27,818 bases of DNA from JADKFD01 sp050250665 (lineage in GTDB: Bacteria > Pseudomonadota > Gammaproteobacteria > Xanthomonadales > SZUA-5). The position numbers and the translations under genes are program-made. Where the stretch lies: NCBI GenBank assembly GCA_050250665.1, contig JBFWOF010000068.1, positions 1-27,818 on the forward strand, read 5' to 3'. Below are positions 6,849 to 16,942 of the stretch, in pieces. The notes below the pieces were generated by a model. The model had not been told where the DNA came from. It ran no database searches and saw nothing but the letters and a program-made list of their open reading frames with translations. Position 1 is the first letter of the stretch; the number at the start of each line of letters is the position of its first letter.

Positions 6849-9800
6849 TTAGAACTCGAAACGGGCGCCCAGATTCACTGTCGAGCGACTCAATCCATCC
6901 ACGCCGACGCTTTCGCGCCATTGCAGGTAGGCCTGTTTGCCATTGGCCAGTACATAAACCAGCCCGATACCCAAACTACCGTAGCTGTTGTCGGGCTCTT
7001 CCGGTGAGAGACTGAAGAATTCGCCCGGACCGCCACTGACGAAGCTGGCGTCAATGACGGTGTCGTCATTGCGACTCTCGTGATTCCAGATCAGATCGAA
7101 CTGCGGCGTCAGCACCCCATTCGAAAGACTGATCACGCGATTGATCTGTATGCCGGCGCCAAATACCAGCGAGCTGACCGTCTGATCTCCGTAACGCACC
7201 GCGAAATCGCTGCCGCGTTCGCTGAATCCGTCGACCGTGCTGCGCATGTATCGCACGAAGCCATTCGGCGTGAAGGTCCACGCACCCCGTGTGAAGTGAT
7301 GCCCCACGCTGGTCGCCAGCGTCAGCTGGTTGGCCTGGGTGTCGCTGGTCAGGGTCTCATCCAGCGAGAAACCGGTGAGGTTGACCCGCAGTCGCCGCGT
7401 CTGGTCAAGGTTAACCCGGCCGTAGCTCAAGCGGGTATCGAGATAGGTCAGGTCGTTCAGGTAATAAGCACTGTAGCCGCTCAGCGTGAGCGCACGGGTC
7501 TCCAGTTTGCCGTCGTCGGTCAGTGCCGAATTGAACTTGTCGAAGCCCACAGCCGCGCCCATGACCCAGCGCGCGCTGCGCCGGTAATCAACGCCTGCCG
7601 TCAAACCAATGGAGTCGAAGTCCAGCACGACCTCCCGGTTGCTGCCATTGACGTTCTGATCGCCGCGACTGATGGTTCCGTTCACGAAGAAACCCCACGG
7701 ACTGATGAGGTCGCCGGGGCCACCGATCTCCGGTTCGTCGGCATTCTGGAACAGGCTCTGCAGCAGGGCGATGGGAATGCTCTGGGTGCCGTTGATGACG
7801 TTCAACCCACCCAGATTGACGCCGGCACCGCCGCCGTTGTGCAACTGGCTCAGCCGGGCATCGAGATTGAACGACTGCGCGTTCGCGAGCTGATTCAGCG
7901 ACGCGTGCTGGGACAGCACCTCCTCCGGATAGAGGGCGCGCAAGGCACTGCTGACCTCGGCATTGCGACCGTCGGCAGCGTCCTGGAACAAGGCATCGCA
8001 GAGCGCCGACACCTGTCCGGTGGAACCGTCGCAAAGGTCAACGACCGGATTGACCGCATCACCGGCCAGGGTATCTCCCAGCGTGGTCCCCATCAGCGAC
8101 TCACCGGCTTCTTCGCCCTCGGGCGGCAGCACCTCGGTGCCGAGCAAGGTGCGGTTGTTGCCGAGCACTGGATCAGCCGTCCGCGCGGACACCGACACCT
8201 CGTTGTTGAGCGTCGCCCGCTCATTGGGGGCATCGACAGTCACGGTCAGCTGCAGCTGTTGCCCGGAGGGCAGCGGCGCGCTGGCCTGGCACAACACCGT
8301 ACTCGTTCCCGAGCAGACCAATCCAGCCCCCGCCGCCGAGACCAGCGTGACCCCGACCGGCAGAACCTCGGTGATCAGCACTTCCTGAGCCGTCGCCGGC
8401 CCCAGATTGTTGACCCGAACGCTGTAACTGAAACGTTGGGCAAAGGCCAGCGGATCATCGCTGACGGTCTGGCTGATCGCGAGATCCGCGGAATCGGGGG
8501 GGGGCGGTACCGACGTCACCGTGATCTGAGCCACCGCCGAATTATCGGCCGGGTTGGGGTCAGTCGGTCCCGAATTGACGTCGAGCAATGCCTGGACCGA
8601 TCCGCTGGCCGTGGTTCCGACCACGGCCCGCAGATTGAGGACCGCGCTGCCACCGGCCGCGAGTGAGGCCAGACGACAGTCGACGCCACCTCCGGCAGGA
8701 TTGCAGCTGAAGCCGCCACCGGACCCGCTCTGGATGGTCAATTCGCCGCTGCTGCGGGCACGCAGCAATACATTGGCCGCCGCTGACGGACCCAGATTGA
8801 GCACGTTTGCGACCAGATCGACCGTATCTCCGGCGGCTGCCGAAGCCGGCCCGCTCAGAGCCAGGCTGAGATCGGCGGCGCTCGGATCGACACTGACGAT
8901 CTGGGTGCTTTCCTGGGCACTGTTGTTGGCCGTCACCGGATCGGTCTCGGACGCGGAAACCACGGCACTGTTGCTGGCCGTGCCCACGCTGTCGGCGCGC
9001 ACGCGCAGGCTCAGCAGCGATTCCGCACCCGGCGCCAGCGGCCCCGCCAGAGTACATTCGGGCGTACCCACCAGGGGACAGGTCCAGCCCGGTGAACTGC
9101 TGCTCAGCACCGACAGGTTCAGCGAGGGGCTGTTGACCACGCGTATGCCGCTGGCCGATCCCGGCCCCAGATTGCGCACCCGGATCAGATAGTTGAACGG
9201 CGTGCCAGCGGTTGCCGGATCGGCGCTGTCACTGATCTCCAGAGCCAGGTCGGCACCGCCGGGCGGCGGCGTGTTGGTCACCGTCACGCTGGCGTTGGAC
9301 AGCAGCGGCGCCAGCCCCAGGGCCTGCAACTGGGCGCGATTGACGAAACTCCCGGCACTGGCCGGCAGCGTTTCCAGCACGATGGTACTGCTGGCACCGG
9401 CCGCAAGGGAGGGTCGACGGCAGTCCACCCGCCCGGCGTTGAAGGTGCAGGTCCAGCCAGTTCCGCTGGCGCTCTGGAAATCAAGCCCCGAAGGCAAATC
9501 ATCCAGCATCACCAGACCGAGCGCCTCGCTCTGACCGCTGTTGCTCACCGTGATATCAAACACCGCGTTCTGACCCAGCGCCACCGAAGAGTTCCGCGCC
9601 TGTTTGCTGAAGCTCAGGGATTGGGGTTGCGTGATGGTCGTGGCCTGCGAGGCCGAGGTTCCAAGGGTGTTCTGCTGGCTGCTGGCCTGGGCGGTGTTGG
9701 TCACCGAGCCTACCGCGTTGCCGCGCACACGCAGGCTGACACTGGCGCTGGCTCCTGCCGCCAAAGGCCCCGGATTGCTGCAGTTGACCACGACCGGAAC

Positions 9801-11672
9801 GCTGGTGCTGGCGGTGCAGTTCCAGCCTGCGCCGACGAAACTCAGATAGCTGAGATCGGCAGGCAGGGTGTCGATGACGGTCAGGCCAGTCTGACTCACG
9901 TTTCCGGCGTTGCTGACGGTCAGCAGATAGTCGAAGGGTGTGCCCAACGCCACCGGATCGACACTGTCGGTCTTGGTCAGATTCAGCGTAGTCACTGCGG
10001 CAATGACGGTGATCGGCAGCGATGCCAGATTGTTGGACGTCACCGCGTCGAAGTTGTCGGAACTGATCGACCCCTGCTGATTGAAGGGCCCGCCAGCCGA
10101 GCCCGGTGCGTTCAGCGTGAGGCTTGCCGCAGTGCTGCTGCCGGTCGTCATGGTGGCCCGCTGACAACTGACCGACTGGCCTGAGGCCAGACACGACCAA
10201 CCTGCTCCGCCGCTGACGATGCCGACCCCGAAACCTGAGGCAATGGTTGCGGTTGCAGTGACATTGGAAGCCACATCCGGACCCAGATTGTTGGCCACCA
10301 GATCCAGCGTGAACGAGCTGCCGGCGACCACCGGAGAAGCGCCAATCAGTTGCACCGCCAGGTCCGAGCTGCCGCGGATCGAGGCCGTGGCCGAGGCCTG
10401 ATTGTTGGCCGGGTCCGGATCGGGATCGGCGCCGCTGACGGTCGCTGTATTGGAAACCGAGGTGCCACCCGGCGGTACCGCGCTGTCATAGACCACCTGC
10501 AGGTCCAGCGGCACACTGCTCTGTCCGGCCGCCAGCGTCGGCGCATAGCTGCAGTTGACGTTGCCACTGCAGTTCCAGCCAGAGCCGCTGAAGCCCTGCA
10601 GAACGATACCTGCCGGCAGTGGATCGGCAATCTGGATGCCGCTGGCAGTCTGGGTGCTGTTGATCGCATTGCTGACCACCAGACGGTAGACGAAAGGCAC
10701 ATTGCGCGGAATCGGCTGGCCACCCACCACGACCTTGGTCAGCGACAGGTCGACCGAGCCGGGGGCTGCGGCGGTCACGGCGATGGCGGCATTGGCCGTC
10801 GCCGGCGTCGGATCGTTGGCGGTCGATGTCGCCGTCAGCCCCAGACTGGCACTGCCGGTGCCGGGTCCGGCTACGCCGTTGATGACAATCGGCGCCGCGT
10901 TCAAACCGCTGGCCAGCGTGCCGCTGGGCGCTCCACCCTGATAGGTGCAACTGATGGCGCCAGCGGAGTGGGTGCAGTTCCAGGAAGTCGAAACATTGAA
11001 GTTGCTGAAGACCACCGCCCCGCTCAGGGTACCGCTGACCTGTAGCGAAGGCGCCGCTCCTGGCCCCGCGTTGCTGACATTCGCAGTGAAACTGATCGGC
11101 GTGCCGACTTCAACCGTCGTGGCACTGCTGCTGATGGCCAGATTCAGATCGGCATTGCTGTTCACCACCTGGGTGTTCTGGGTGATGTTGGTGTTGTTGG
11201 AAGGATTGACATCCGGCTCCAGCGATGAAGCACTGACGGTGACCTGCACCACCTGGGCGGTAGGCGGCGCTGTGAAACGCAAGCGCAACAGCGGTGCGCT
11301 GCCGGGTGAAGGAAGGCTGCCGGCATCCAGCGTACAGCTGATGACTGTGGAACTGATGCAGGTCCATCCGGAGCTGGCCAGCGGGACCGGCGTCAAAGAC
11401 CCTGAATAGAACACCGAGACATCGACCATGCTTGCCGCAGCGGTGCCGACATTGCCGACGTTGATGTCGTAATCCACCGTTTGACCAACAGCAACCGGGT
11501 CGGGTGCATCGCTGACGCTGACCGTCAGATCGGGAGACAAGCCTCGGATCGTGCTCGCGGCTTGGATGTCGGCATTGCTGACGGGCTCGGCGAGTGCGCC
11601 CCGAGGCAGAGCGGCGCAAAACACGACCAGCCCGAGCAGGGTCAGGGGCAAAGTCGATCGGCGTAGTTTCAT
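6849..11672 (-). CDS. Autotransporter with nine DUF11-type repeats
   Basis: A 1607-residue type Va-like outer-membrane protein. Residues 1-27 are a Sec signal peptide (MKLRRS, cleavage near ALAEP). Residues about 48-1180 hold nine Ig-like DUF11 repeats of roughly 120-130 residues, with opening ADLxL, central NxGP and often a GWxC...C cysteine pair. A linker follows (1181-1323), then an autotransporter beta-barrel (about 1324-1607, from PWGFFVNGT) that ends in phenylalanine (ARFEF) as outer-membrane barrels do. The frame is open to 11861, but the ATG at 11672 is chosen because it starts the signal peptide. DUF11 domains usually serve in cell-surface structure or adhesion, so an adhesin or surface fibre is likely. 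A 9-base G/C run at 8496-8504 lies inside the gene. No protease motif was seen in the passenger. Confidence 0.9.
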   Translation of the reverse strand: MKLRRSTLPLTLLGLVVFCAALPRGALAEPVSNADIQAASTIRGLSPDLTVSVSDAPDPVAVGQTVDYDINVGNVGTAAASMVDVSVFYSGSLTPVPLASSGWTCISSTVISCTLDAGSLPSPGSAPLLRLRFTAPPTAQVVQVTVSASSLEPDVNPSNNTNITQNTQVVNSNADLNLAISSSATTVEVGTPISFTANVSNAGPGAAPSLQVSGTLSGAVVFSNFNVSTSWNCTHSAGAISCTYQGGAPSGTLASGLNAAPIVINGVAGPGTGSASLGLTATSTANDPTPATANAAIAVTAAAPGSVDLSLTKVVVGGQPIPRNVPFVYRLVVSNAINSTQTASGIQIADPLPAGIVLQGFSGSGWNCSGNVNCSYAPTLAAGQSSVPLDLQVVYDSAVPPGGTSVSNTATVSGADPDPDPANNQASATASIRGSSDLAVQLIGASPVVAGSSFTLDLVANNLGPDVASNVTATATIASGFGVGIVSGGAGWSCLASGQSVSCQRATMTTGSSTAASLTLNAPGSAGGPFNQQGSISSDNFDAVTSNNLASLPITVIAAVTTLNLTKTDSVDPVALGTPFDYLLTVSNAGNVSQTGLTVIDTLPADLSYLSFVGAGWNCTASTSVPVVVNCSNPGPLAAGASASVSLRVRGNAVGSVTNTAQASSQQNTLGTSASQATTITQPQSLSFSKQARNSSVALGQNAVFDITVSNSGQSEALGLVMLDDLPSGLDFQSASGTGWTCTFNAGRVDCRRPSLAAGASSTIVLETLPASAGSFVNRAQLQALGLAPLLSNASVTVTNTPPPGGADLALEISDSADPATAGTPFNYLIRVRNLGPGSASGIRVVNSPSLNLSVLSSSSPGWTCPLVGTPECTLAGPLAPGAESLLSLRVRADSVGTASNSAVVSASETDPVTANNSAQESTQIVSVDPSAADLSLALSGPASAAAGDTVDLVANVLNLGPSAAANVLLRARSSGELTIQSGSGGGFSCNPAGGGVDCRLASLAAGGSAVLNLRAVVGTTASGSVQALLDVNSGPTDPNPADNSAVAQITVTSVPPPPDSADLAISQTVSDDPLAFAQRFSYSVRVNNLGPATAQEVLITEVLPVGVTLVSAAGAGLVCSGTSTVLCQASAPLPSGQQLQLTVTVDAPNERATLNNEVSVSARTADPVLGNNRTLLGTEVLPPEGEEAGESLMGTTLGDTLAGDAVNPVVDLCDGSTGQVSALCDALFQDAADGRNAEVSSALRALYPEEVLSQHASLNQLANAQSFNLDARLSQLHNGGGAGVNLGGLNVINGTQSIPIALLQSLFQNADEPEIGGPGDLISPWGFFVNGTISRGDQNVNGSNREVVLDFDSIGLTAGVDYRRSARWVMGAAVGFDKFNSALTDDGKLETRALTLSGYSAYYLNDLTYLDTRLSYGRVNLDQTRRLRVNLTGFSLDETLTSDTQANQLTLATSVGHHFTRGAWTFTPNGFVRYMRSTVDGFSERGSDFAVRYGDQTVSSLVFGAGIQINRVISLSNGVLTPQFDLIWNHESRNDDTVIDASFVSGGPGEFFSLSPEEPDNSYGSLGIGLVYVLANGKQAYLQWRESVGVDGLSRSTVNLGARFEF
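8496..8504 (-). repeat. Nine-base homopolymer tract inside the autotransporter gene
   Basis: Nine G on the plus strand (nine C on the coding strand) encode most of a PPPP stretch in the linker between DUF11 repeats 8 and 9. Slippage by one base would shift the frame and remove the barrel, so this is a candidate contingency tract. Confidence 0.6.
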
Positions 11673-11951
11673 GGCCCAGAACCATCCATCTCGATTCACG
11701 TATATCCCCTGGCAAGATCTGTGTCTGAGCTGCATTTCACGCTGATTGCGTTGCGGTAGCAAGCGCATGAGGTCAATTTCCGCATCAGATAACGAACAAA
11801 CGGAAGATCCGGCTCCCCAGGGACAATCGATCCGGCCACTCGGGCATGCCCGGATCCGCAAGCAGAGCCATTGCGCCCCCCGTGCATCCAGATGCTCGCA
11901 GAAAGCCAGAACGATCCCATTCGGCTACCACCCGGAACCAGACCGAAACCC

Positions 11952-11957
11952 TACAAT
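11952..11957 (+). promoter_or_regulatory. Possible -10 element for the macroglobulin gene
   Basis: TACAAT lies 43 bp upstream of the macroglobulin start. No good -35 is found 16-18 bp before it, so a promoter here is tentative. The whole divergent spacer (11673-12000, 328 bp) contains no credible gene. On the minus strand TATACG near 11697-11702 is a weak -10 candidate for the autotransporter. Nothing else stands out. Confidence 0.3.
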
Positions 11958-12000
11958 GCCGTCCACGGAATTCCCATAAATTGCCACCCGGAGTCATGCC

Positions 12001-15000
12001 ATGTCCATGCTCGCCCCTGATTGCCATTGCCACGGGCTGTTGACGGCAGAGGGGAGCCGGAACCCGGAATGGCGGCGCTTGCCGCGCCTGATCTGGGTGG
12101 TGCTGCTCCTGCTGCTGGCAGCCTGCGGGCGCGCGCCCGAGGCGCCATCGACATCATCCGCAGAGCCTGCCGTCGAAGCGCCCAGCGGCTTTGCCGTGGC
12201 TGCAGTCACCGGCGAAGCCAGCGATGGTCGCCCGGCGCTGACCGTGCGTTTCACCCGGCCTCTCGCTCAAGCCCAGGATCTGGGGCAGTTCCTGAAGGTC
12301 ACTGACAGTGAGGGCAAGGCGGTTGATGGCGCCTGGATCACTGACGACGGCGAGCGCATCGCGCGCTTTCCGCACGTCAAGGCGCAACAAGAGTTTACGG
12401 TTGAGGTCCTGCCTGGGGTCGTGGCTGCGGATGGCAGCACCCTCGCCGAAGGCCTCAGCCGCAAGGTGCAGTCGGTGGATTTGCCGCCAGCGGTGGGCTT
12501 TGCCAGCCAGGGCAGCATCCTTCCCAGCCTCGGCACCGACGGACTGCCGATCGTCAGTGTCAACATCGACGAGGTTGATGTTGAATTCTTCAAGGTGCGC
12601 GCCGAGAACCTGCCGCGTTTTCTCAGCGAATTCCAGGGCGGCGGGCGACGCGGCTACTGGGATCTCAACCAACTCAAGCGCATCGCCGATTCGGTTTACC
12701 TCAACCGCTTCGTCATCAACGCGGCTGCCAACGAACGCAAGATCTCGCATCTGCCAGTCCACCAGATTCCGGAACTGGAAGCGCCCGGCGTGTACTTCGC
12801 AGTGCTGAAACCGAGCGGCCAGTACGACAGCGAGTTCCAGACCACCTACTTTGTGCGCAGCGACATCGGCATCCACAGCCGCGTCCATGGCGACAAGCTG
12901 TGGGTGGCTACGCGCTCGCTGGCTGATGGCGAAGCGCTCAGCGGGGTCGAGGTGTCGATACTGGATGCCAACGGCGCGGTGGTCGTCAAGGGCGTCAGCG
13001 ACGGCGACGGCATGCTCGATCTGAGTTACCGGATCAACACCCGCCATGTGCTCGTCGGCCGTCGCGGTGAGCAGATGTCCATGCTCGGATTCAATCAGCC
13101 GGCGCTGGATCTTTCGGATTTTGATGTCGCTGGCAACACCGCAGCCGAACTCAGCGTGTTCCTGTGGTCGGGCCGTGATCTCTATCGCCCGGGCGAAACG
13201 CTGCGGGTGTCGGCACTGCTGCGTGACTACGACGGCCGCCCGATCGAGGGTGAACAACCGCTGTTCGCGACCCTGCGCCAGCCAGACGGTCGCCCCTACG
13301 CCAGCAGTCAGCTACTGGCCGGCAAGGGTGGCTATTACGCCTACGAGAAGGCCATGACCAGCGATGCGCCCACCGGACGCTGGCGCCTGGACGTGAGTCC
13401 TGATCCCGCCGGTGAGCGCGCGGTCTACAGCTACAACCTGCGCATCGAGGAGTTTCTGCCCGAGCGCATGAAGCTCAATCTGGACAGCGCGCAGCAGGCC
13501 CTCAAGCCGGGCGATCCGCTCGAGTTCAGCGTTGAGGGTGCCTACCTGTACGGCGCCCCGGCGGCGGGCAACCGCTTCACCGGCAAGCTCAGTTATGCGG
13601 TCGACACCCATCCGGTCGAAGGGCTGAAGGGCTATGTGTTCGGCGACCCGGTCAATCCGCCGAACAAGGAGCCGGTGGATGCGGTCGACACCACGCTGGA
13701 TGCGGCGGGTGAGCTGACCCAATCACTGGAACTGCAGCCAGGCACGGTGGCCGGCCCGATTGCGGTGACCTTTTTCGGCAGCCTCTACGAGAGCGGTGGG
13801 CGCCCCGTGTCGCGCATCCTCAAGCGCACGCTGTGGCCGGCGCCGCAGCTGGTGGCGGTGCGACCACTATTCGATCCGGAGAACCTCTCCGGCGGTCAGG
13901 AGGCGCGCTTTGAAGTGCTCAAGGTCGATGCCCAGGGCCAGCGGGTCGCGGCCAGCGGGCTGCAGGCGCGTCTGATCCGCGAGGATCGTGACTACAACTG
14001 GACCTACGACAACTCGCTCGGCTGGCGGGTCGATTTCACCCAGCGCTTCGTCGAGGTGGAACAGCGCAGTCTGGATCTGCCGGGCGAAAGTCCGGGCAGC
14101 ATCGGTTTCAACGTCCAATGGGGCCCCTACCGTCTGGAAATCACCGATCCGGCCACCGGTCTGGTCACCCGCTACCCGTTCACCGCCGGCTGGAGTTATG
14201 ACGATGACAACCGTGGCGTCGATGCTCGTCCCGACAAGGTCAAACTGGCACTGGACAAGAGCAGCTACCGCGCCGGCGATCGACTGACACTGACCATCAC
14301 CCCGCCGCACGACGGCCCGGGCCTGCTGCTGGTCGAGAGCGATCAGCTGATCCAGAGCCAGGGTTTCAACGCGCGCGCCGGCGTCGAGATCAAGCTCGAG
14401 GTCGCACCGAGCTGGGAGCGCCACGATGTCTACATCACGGCGCTGGTGTTCCGTCCTGGCACGGCCGCCGACAAGATCACGCCCTCGCGCGCCGTAGGTA
14501 TCGTCCATGTGCCCATAGACCGCAGCGACCGCAGCATCGCCGTGGCGGTGTCGGCGCCCGAGCGCATGCGCCCGCAGGAAGCGCTGAAGGTGGAGGTGTC
14601 AGCCCCGGATCTGGCCGGACAGGAAGCCTATGTCACGGTTTCTGCGGTCGATCAGGGCATCCTCAACATCACCCGTTTCGAAGTGCCCGACGCGGTCAAG
14701 TTCTTCTTCGGCAAGCGCCGCTATGCGGTGGAGGCCTACGACCTCTACGGACGCATCATCGAGGCGCTGGCCGGCGAACGGGCCCGCCTCAAGTTCGGTG
14801 GCGACATGGCCGTACCCGGCCTGCCGCAGGCACGTCGACCGACGGCCAAGGTGCTGACCGTCGACCTCTACAGCGGACCGATCGCGCTGGATGCCGCCGG
14901 CAAGGCCGAGATCAGCCTGCCGGTGCCGGACTTCAACGGCGCGCTGAGGGTCTCGGCCCTGGCTTTCGGCAAGGACCGCTACGGTTCGGCCTCCGCCGAA

Positions 15001-16935
15001 ACCCTGGTGCGCGCGCCGCTGGTGGCCGAGGTCAGCACGCCTCGGGTCATGGCGCCGGGCGATCGCGCGGTGCTGACCCTGGATCTGCAGAATCTTTCGG
15101 GTGCGACCCAGAAGCTGGACGTGCGCTTTGCGGCGGACTCGCCGATAGCCATCGATGACGCCAGCCGCCAGCTGAGCCTTGCCGACAATGCCCGCACGAC
15201 ACTGCGATTCCCGCTGCGCGCATTGGGCGATGTCGGCGTCGGCAAATTCCGACTGGAGGTCCGCGGCGGGGCGATCGCCCTCGATCGCGACTGGGAGATC
15301 GCCGTGCGTTCCCCCTACGCGCCGGAACGGCGCAGCCGCGTCGAGCAACTCAGCGGACCGGGCAGTGTCGATCTGGGCGTGTCCACGCAGGGTCTGCTGC
15401 CGGCCAGCGTGCGCTCGCGGGCGAGCGTCTCCACGCGGGTGCCCCTGCCGATCGGACGCCTGATCGGCGAACTGATGGAATATCCCTATGGCTGCATCGA
15501 GCAGACCACCAGCAAGGGCTATCCCTATGTGTTGCTGGATGAGGCCGGCAGCAAGGCACTGGGTATTGCCAGTCTGGATCCGGACAAGCGCAGCGCCAAT
15601 GTCCAGTTTGCGATCGACCGCATTGCCTCGATGCAGCTGGACAACGGCCACTTCAGCTTCTGGCCGGGCAGCAGCGACTACTCCGATCCGCTGATGACAC
15701 CCTATGTGGTCGAGTTCCTGCAGGACGCAGCAGCCGCCGGATTCACGGTGCCGGCGCGGGTGCTGCAGAAGTCACTGGAGCGTCTGCGCGAGGACCTGCT
15801 GAGTGGCGGCGTGGTCGCCTGGGAGCGGGTCTGGGGCGATCCCGCCAACCATGTGCGACTGGCCTTCAATGCCCATGCCGCACTGGTGCTGGCTCGCGTC
15901 AATCAGGCACCGCTGGGCACGCTGCGCAATATCTACGACAACAACCGCGATGACGCCCGGGGCCCGCTGCCGCTGATGCGACTGGCAGTGGCCCTGCAGA
16001 TGTCGGGCGACCAGGAGCGCGCCGCGGCCGCCGCAAAACTGGCATTGGGCAAGCGCTATGCCCGCAACAATGACTACTGGGGCGATTACTACACCGCGCT
16101 CGGCGACCGTGCCGAGGCTCTGGCGCTGGCCGTGACCCACGGCTTCCTGGCCGATGACCAGGGGGCACGCCTGCTCAAGCTCGGTCAGGAAGCACAGGCC
16201 AGCCGCTGGATTGGCACCCACGACGCCTTGGCCCTGCTGAAGCTGGGCAAGGCCTTGTCGGGCAGCGGCGGCTCGTTGTCGGGTCAGCTGCAGATCGGAG
16301 GTATCGCCGAGGGCTTTGCCAGTTCCGGCTGGTTCACCCGCGATCTGGTCATCGAAGACCTGCGCGCCGGTGCCGCGCTGCAGATCGACAGCAAGAGCCG
16401 CTACTACCTGGTCCAGGACACCGTCGGCATCCCCGAGAACGCTCCGGCTGCCAGCAGCAATGGCGTGACCATCGACAGCCACTGGTATCGCCATGACGGC
16501 AGCGAATTCAGCGGCGATACCCTCAAGGAAGGTGAAGGCCTGGTCGTGCACATCAAGGTCCGGGCCAGCGAGCGCATGCCCGACACACTGGTGGAGGCGC
16601 CGCTCCCGGGTGGACTGGAGATCGAGAACCTCAATCTGATGGACAGCAAGCAACTGGCGGATCTGGTCATCGAGGGCACCAATCTCGACGAATGGCGCAG
16701 CTATTCGGGCAATGTGCGCTTCCAGGAATATCGCGAGGACCGCTTCGTCGCTGCGGTTTCCCTGGAGTCGGGTGGCGAGGTCGATCTCTACTATCTGGTG
16801 CGCGCGGTGTCGCCGGGCGAGTATCTGATTCCCGCGCCCTATGTCGAGGATATGTACCGACCGGAACTGCGCGCCCAGGGAGCGCCATCGGCAGCGCGGC
16901 TGAAGGTGATGGCGCCGACGGCGACCGCGCCATGA
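12001..16935 (+). CDS. yfhM: Bacterial alpha-2-macroglobulin lipoprotein (YfhM type)
   Basis: A 1644-residue envelope lipoprotein, close to the 1653 of E. coli YfhM. This family traps foreign proteases: bait cleavage exposes a thioester that binds the attacker covalently. The N-terminus has a hydrophobic stretch and lipobox LAAC with Cys42, to be lipidated. The n-region before it is unusually long (about 30 residues), so the true start may be later. An A2M_N-type domain begins near 386 (SGRDLYRPGE), an A2M domain lies around 950-1010, and the thioester motif is intact (CIEQ, Cys1165 to Gln1168) at the front of the helical thioester domain. A closing beta domain (about 1510-1640) ends with EDMYRPE. 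GGAG (11987-11990) precedes the ATG at 12001; 12007 is also in frame. pbpC follows after 7 nt, the usual partner. Confidence 0.95.
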   Translation: MSMLAPDCHCHGLLTAEGSRNPEWRRLPRLIWVVLLLLLAACGRAPEAPSTSSAEPAVEAPSGFAVAAVTGEASDGRPALTVRFTRPLAQAQDLGQFLKVTDSEGKAVDGAWITDDGERIARFPHVKAQQEFTVEVLPGVVAADGSTLAEGLSRKVQSVDLPPAVGFASQGSILPSLGTDGLPIVSVNIDEVDVEFFKVRAENLPRFLSEFQGGGRRGYWDLNQLKRIADSVYLNRFVINAAANERKISHLPVHQIPELEAPGVYFAVLKPSGQYDSEFQTTYFVRSDIGIHSRVHGDKLWVATRSLADGEALSGVEVSILDANGAVVVKGVSDGDGMLDLSYRINTRHVLVGRRGEQMSMLGFNQPALDLSDFDVAGNTAAELSVFLWSGRDLYRPGETLRVSALLRDYDGRPIEGEQPLFATLRQPDGRPYASSQLLAGKGGYYAYEKAMTSDAPTGRWRLDVSPDPAGERAVYSYNLRIEEFLPERMKLNLDSAQQALKPGDPLEFSVEGAYLYGAPAAGNRFTGKLSYAVDTHPVEGLKGYVFGDPVNPPNKEPVDAVDTTLDAAGELTQSLELQPGTVAGPIAVTFFGSLYESGGRPVSRILKRTLWPAPQLVAVRPLFDPENLSGGQEARFEVLKVDAQGQRVAASGLQARLIREDRDYNWTYDNSLGWRVDFTQRFVEVEQRSLDLPGESPGSIGFNVQWGPYRLEITDPATGLVTRYPFTAGWSYDDDNRGVDARPDKVKLALDKSSYRAGDRLTLTITPPHDGPGLLLVESDQLIQSQGFNARAGVEIKLEVAPSWERHDVYITALVFRPGTAADKITPSRAVGIVHVPIDRSDRSIAVAVSAPERMRPQEALKVEVSAPDLAGQEAYVTVSAVDQGILNITRFEVPDAVKFFFGKRRYAVEAYDLYGRIIEALAGERARLKFGGDMAVPGLPQARRPTAKVLTVDLYSGPIALDAAGKAEISLPVPDFNGALRVSALAFGKDRYGSASAETLVRAPLVAEVSTPRVMAPGDRAVLTLDLQNLSGATQKLDVRFAADSPIAIDDASRQLSLADNARTTLRFPLRALGDVGVGKFRLEVRGGAIALDRDWEIAVRSPYAPERRSRVEQLSGPGSVDLGVSTQGLLPASVRSRASVSTRVPLPIGRLIGELMEYPYGCIEQTTSKGYPYVLLDEAGSKALGIASLDPDKRSANVQFAIDRIASMQLDNGHFSFWPGSSDYSDPLMTPYVVEFLQDAAAAGFTVPARVLQKSLERLREDLLSGGVVAWERVWGDPANHVRLAFNAHAALVLARVNQAPLGTLRNIYDNNRDDARGPLPLMRLAVALQMSGDQERAAAAAKLALGKRYARNNDYWGDYYTALGDRAEALALAVTHGFLADDQGARLLKLGQEAQASRWIGTHDALALLKLGKALSGSGGSLSGQLQIGGIAEGFASSGWFTRDLVIEDLRAGAALQIDSKSRYYLVQDTVGIPENAPAASSNGVTIDSHWYRHDGSEFSGDTLKEGEGLVVHIKVRASERMPDTLVEAPLPGGLEIENLNLMDSKQLADLVIEGTNLDEWRSYSGNVRFQEYREDRFVAAVSLESGGEVDLYYLVRAVSPGEYLIPAPYVEDMYRPELRAQGAPSAARLKVMAPTATAP

Positions 16936-16942
16936 CCTGAGC

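Noticed and set aside
11673..11861. N-terminal extension of the autotransporter
   Set aside because: The 63 extra residues precede a clear signal peptide start at 11672 and would block export.
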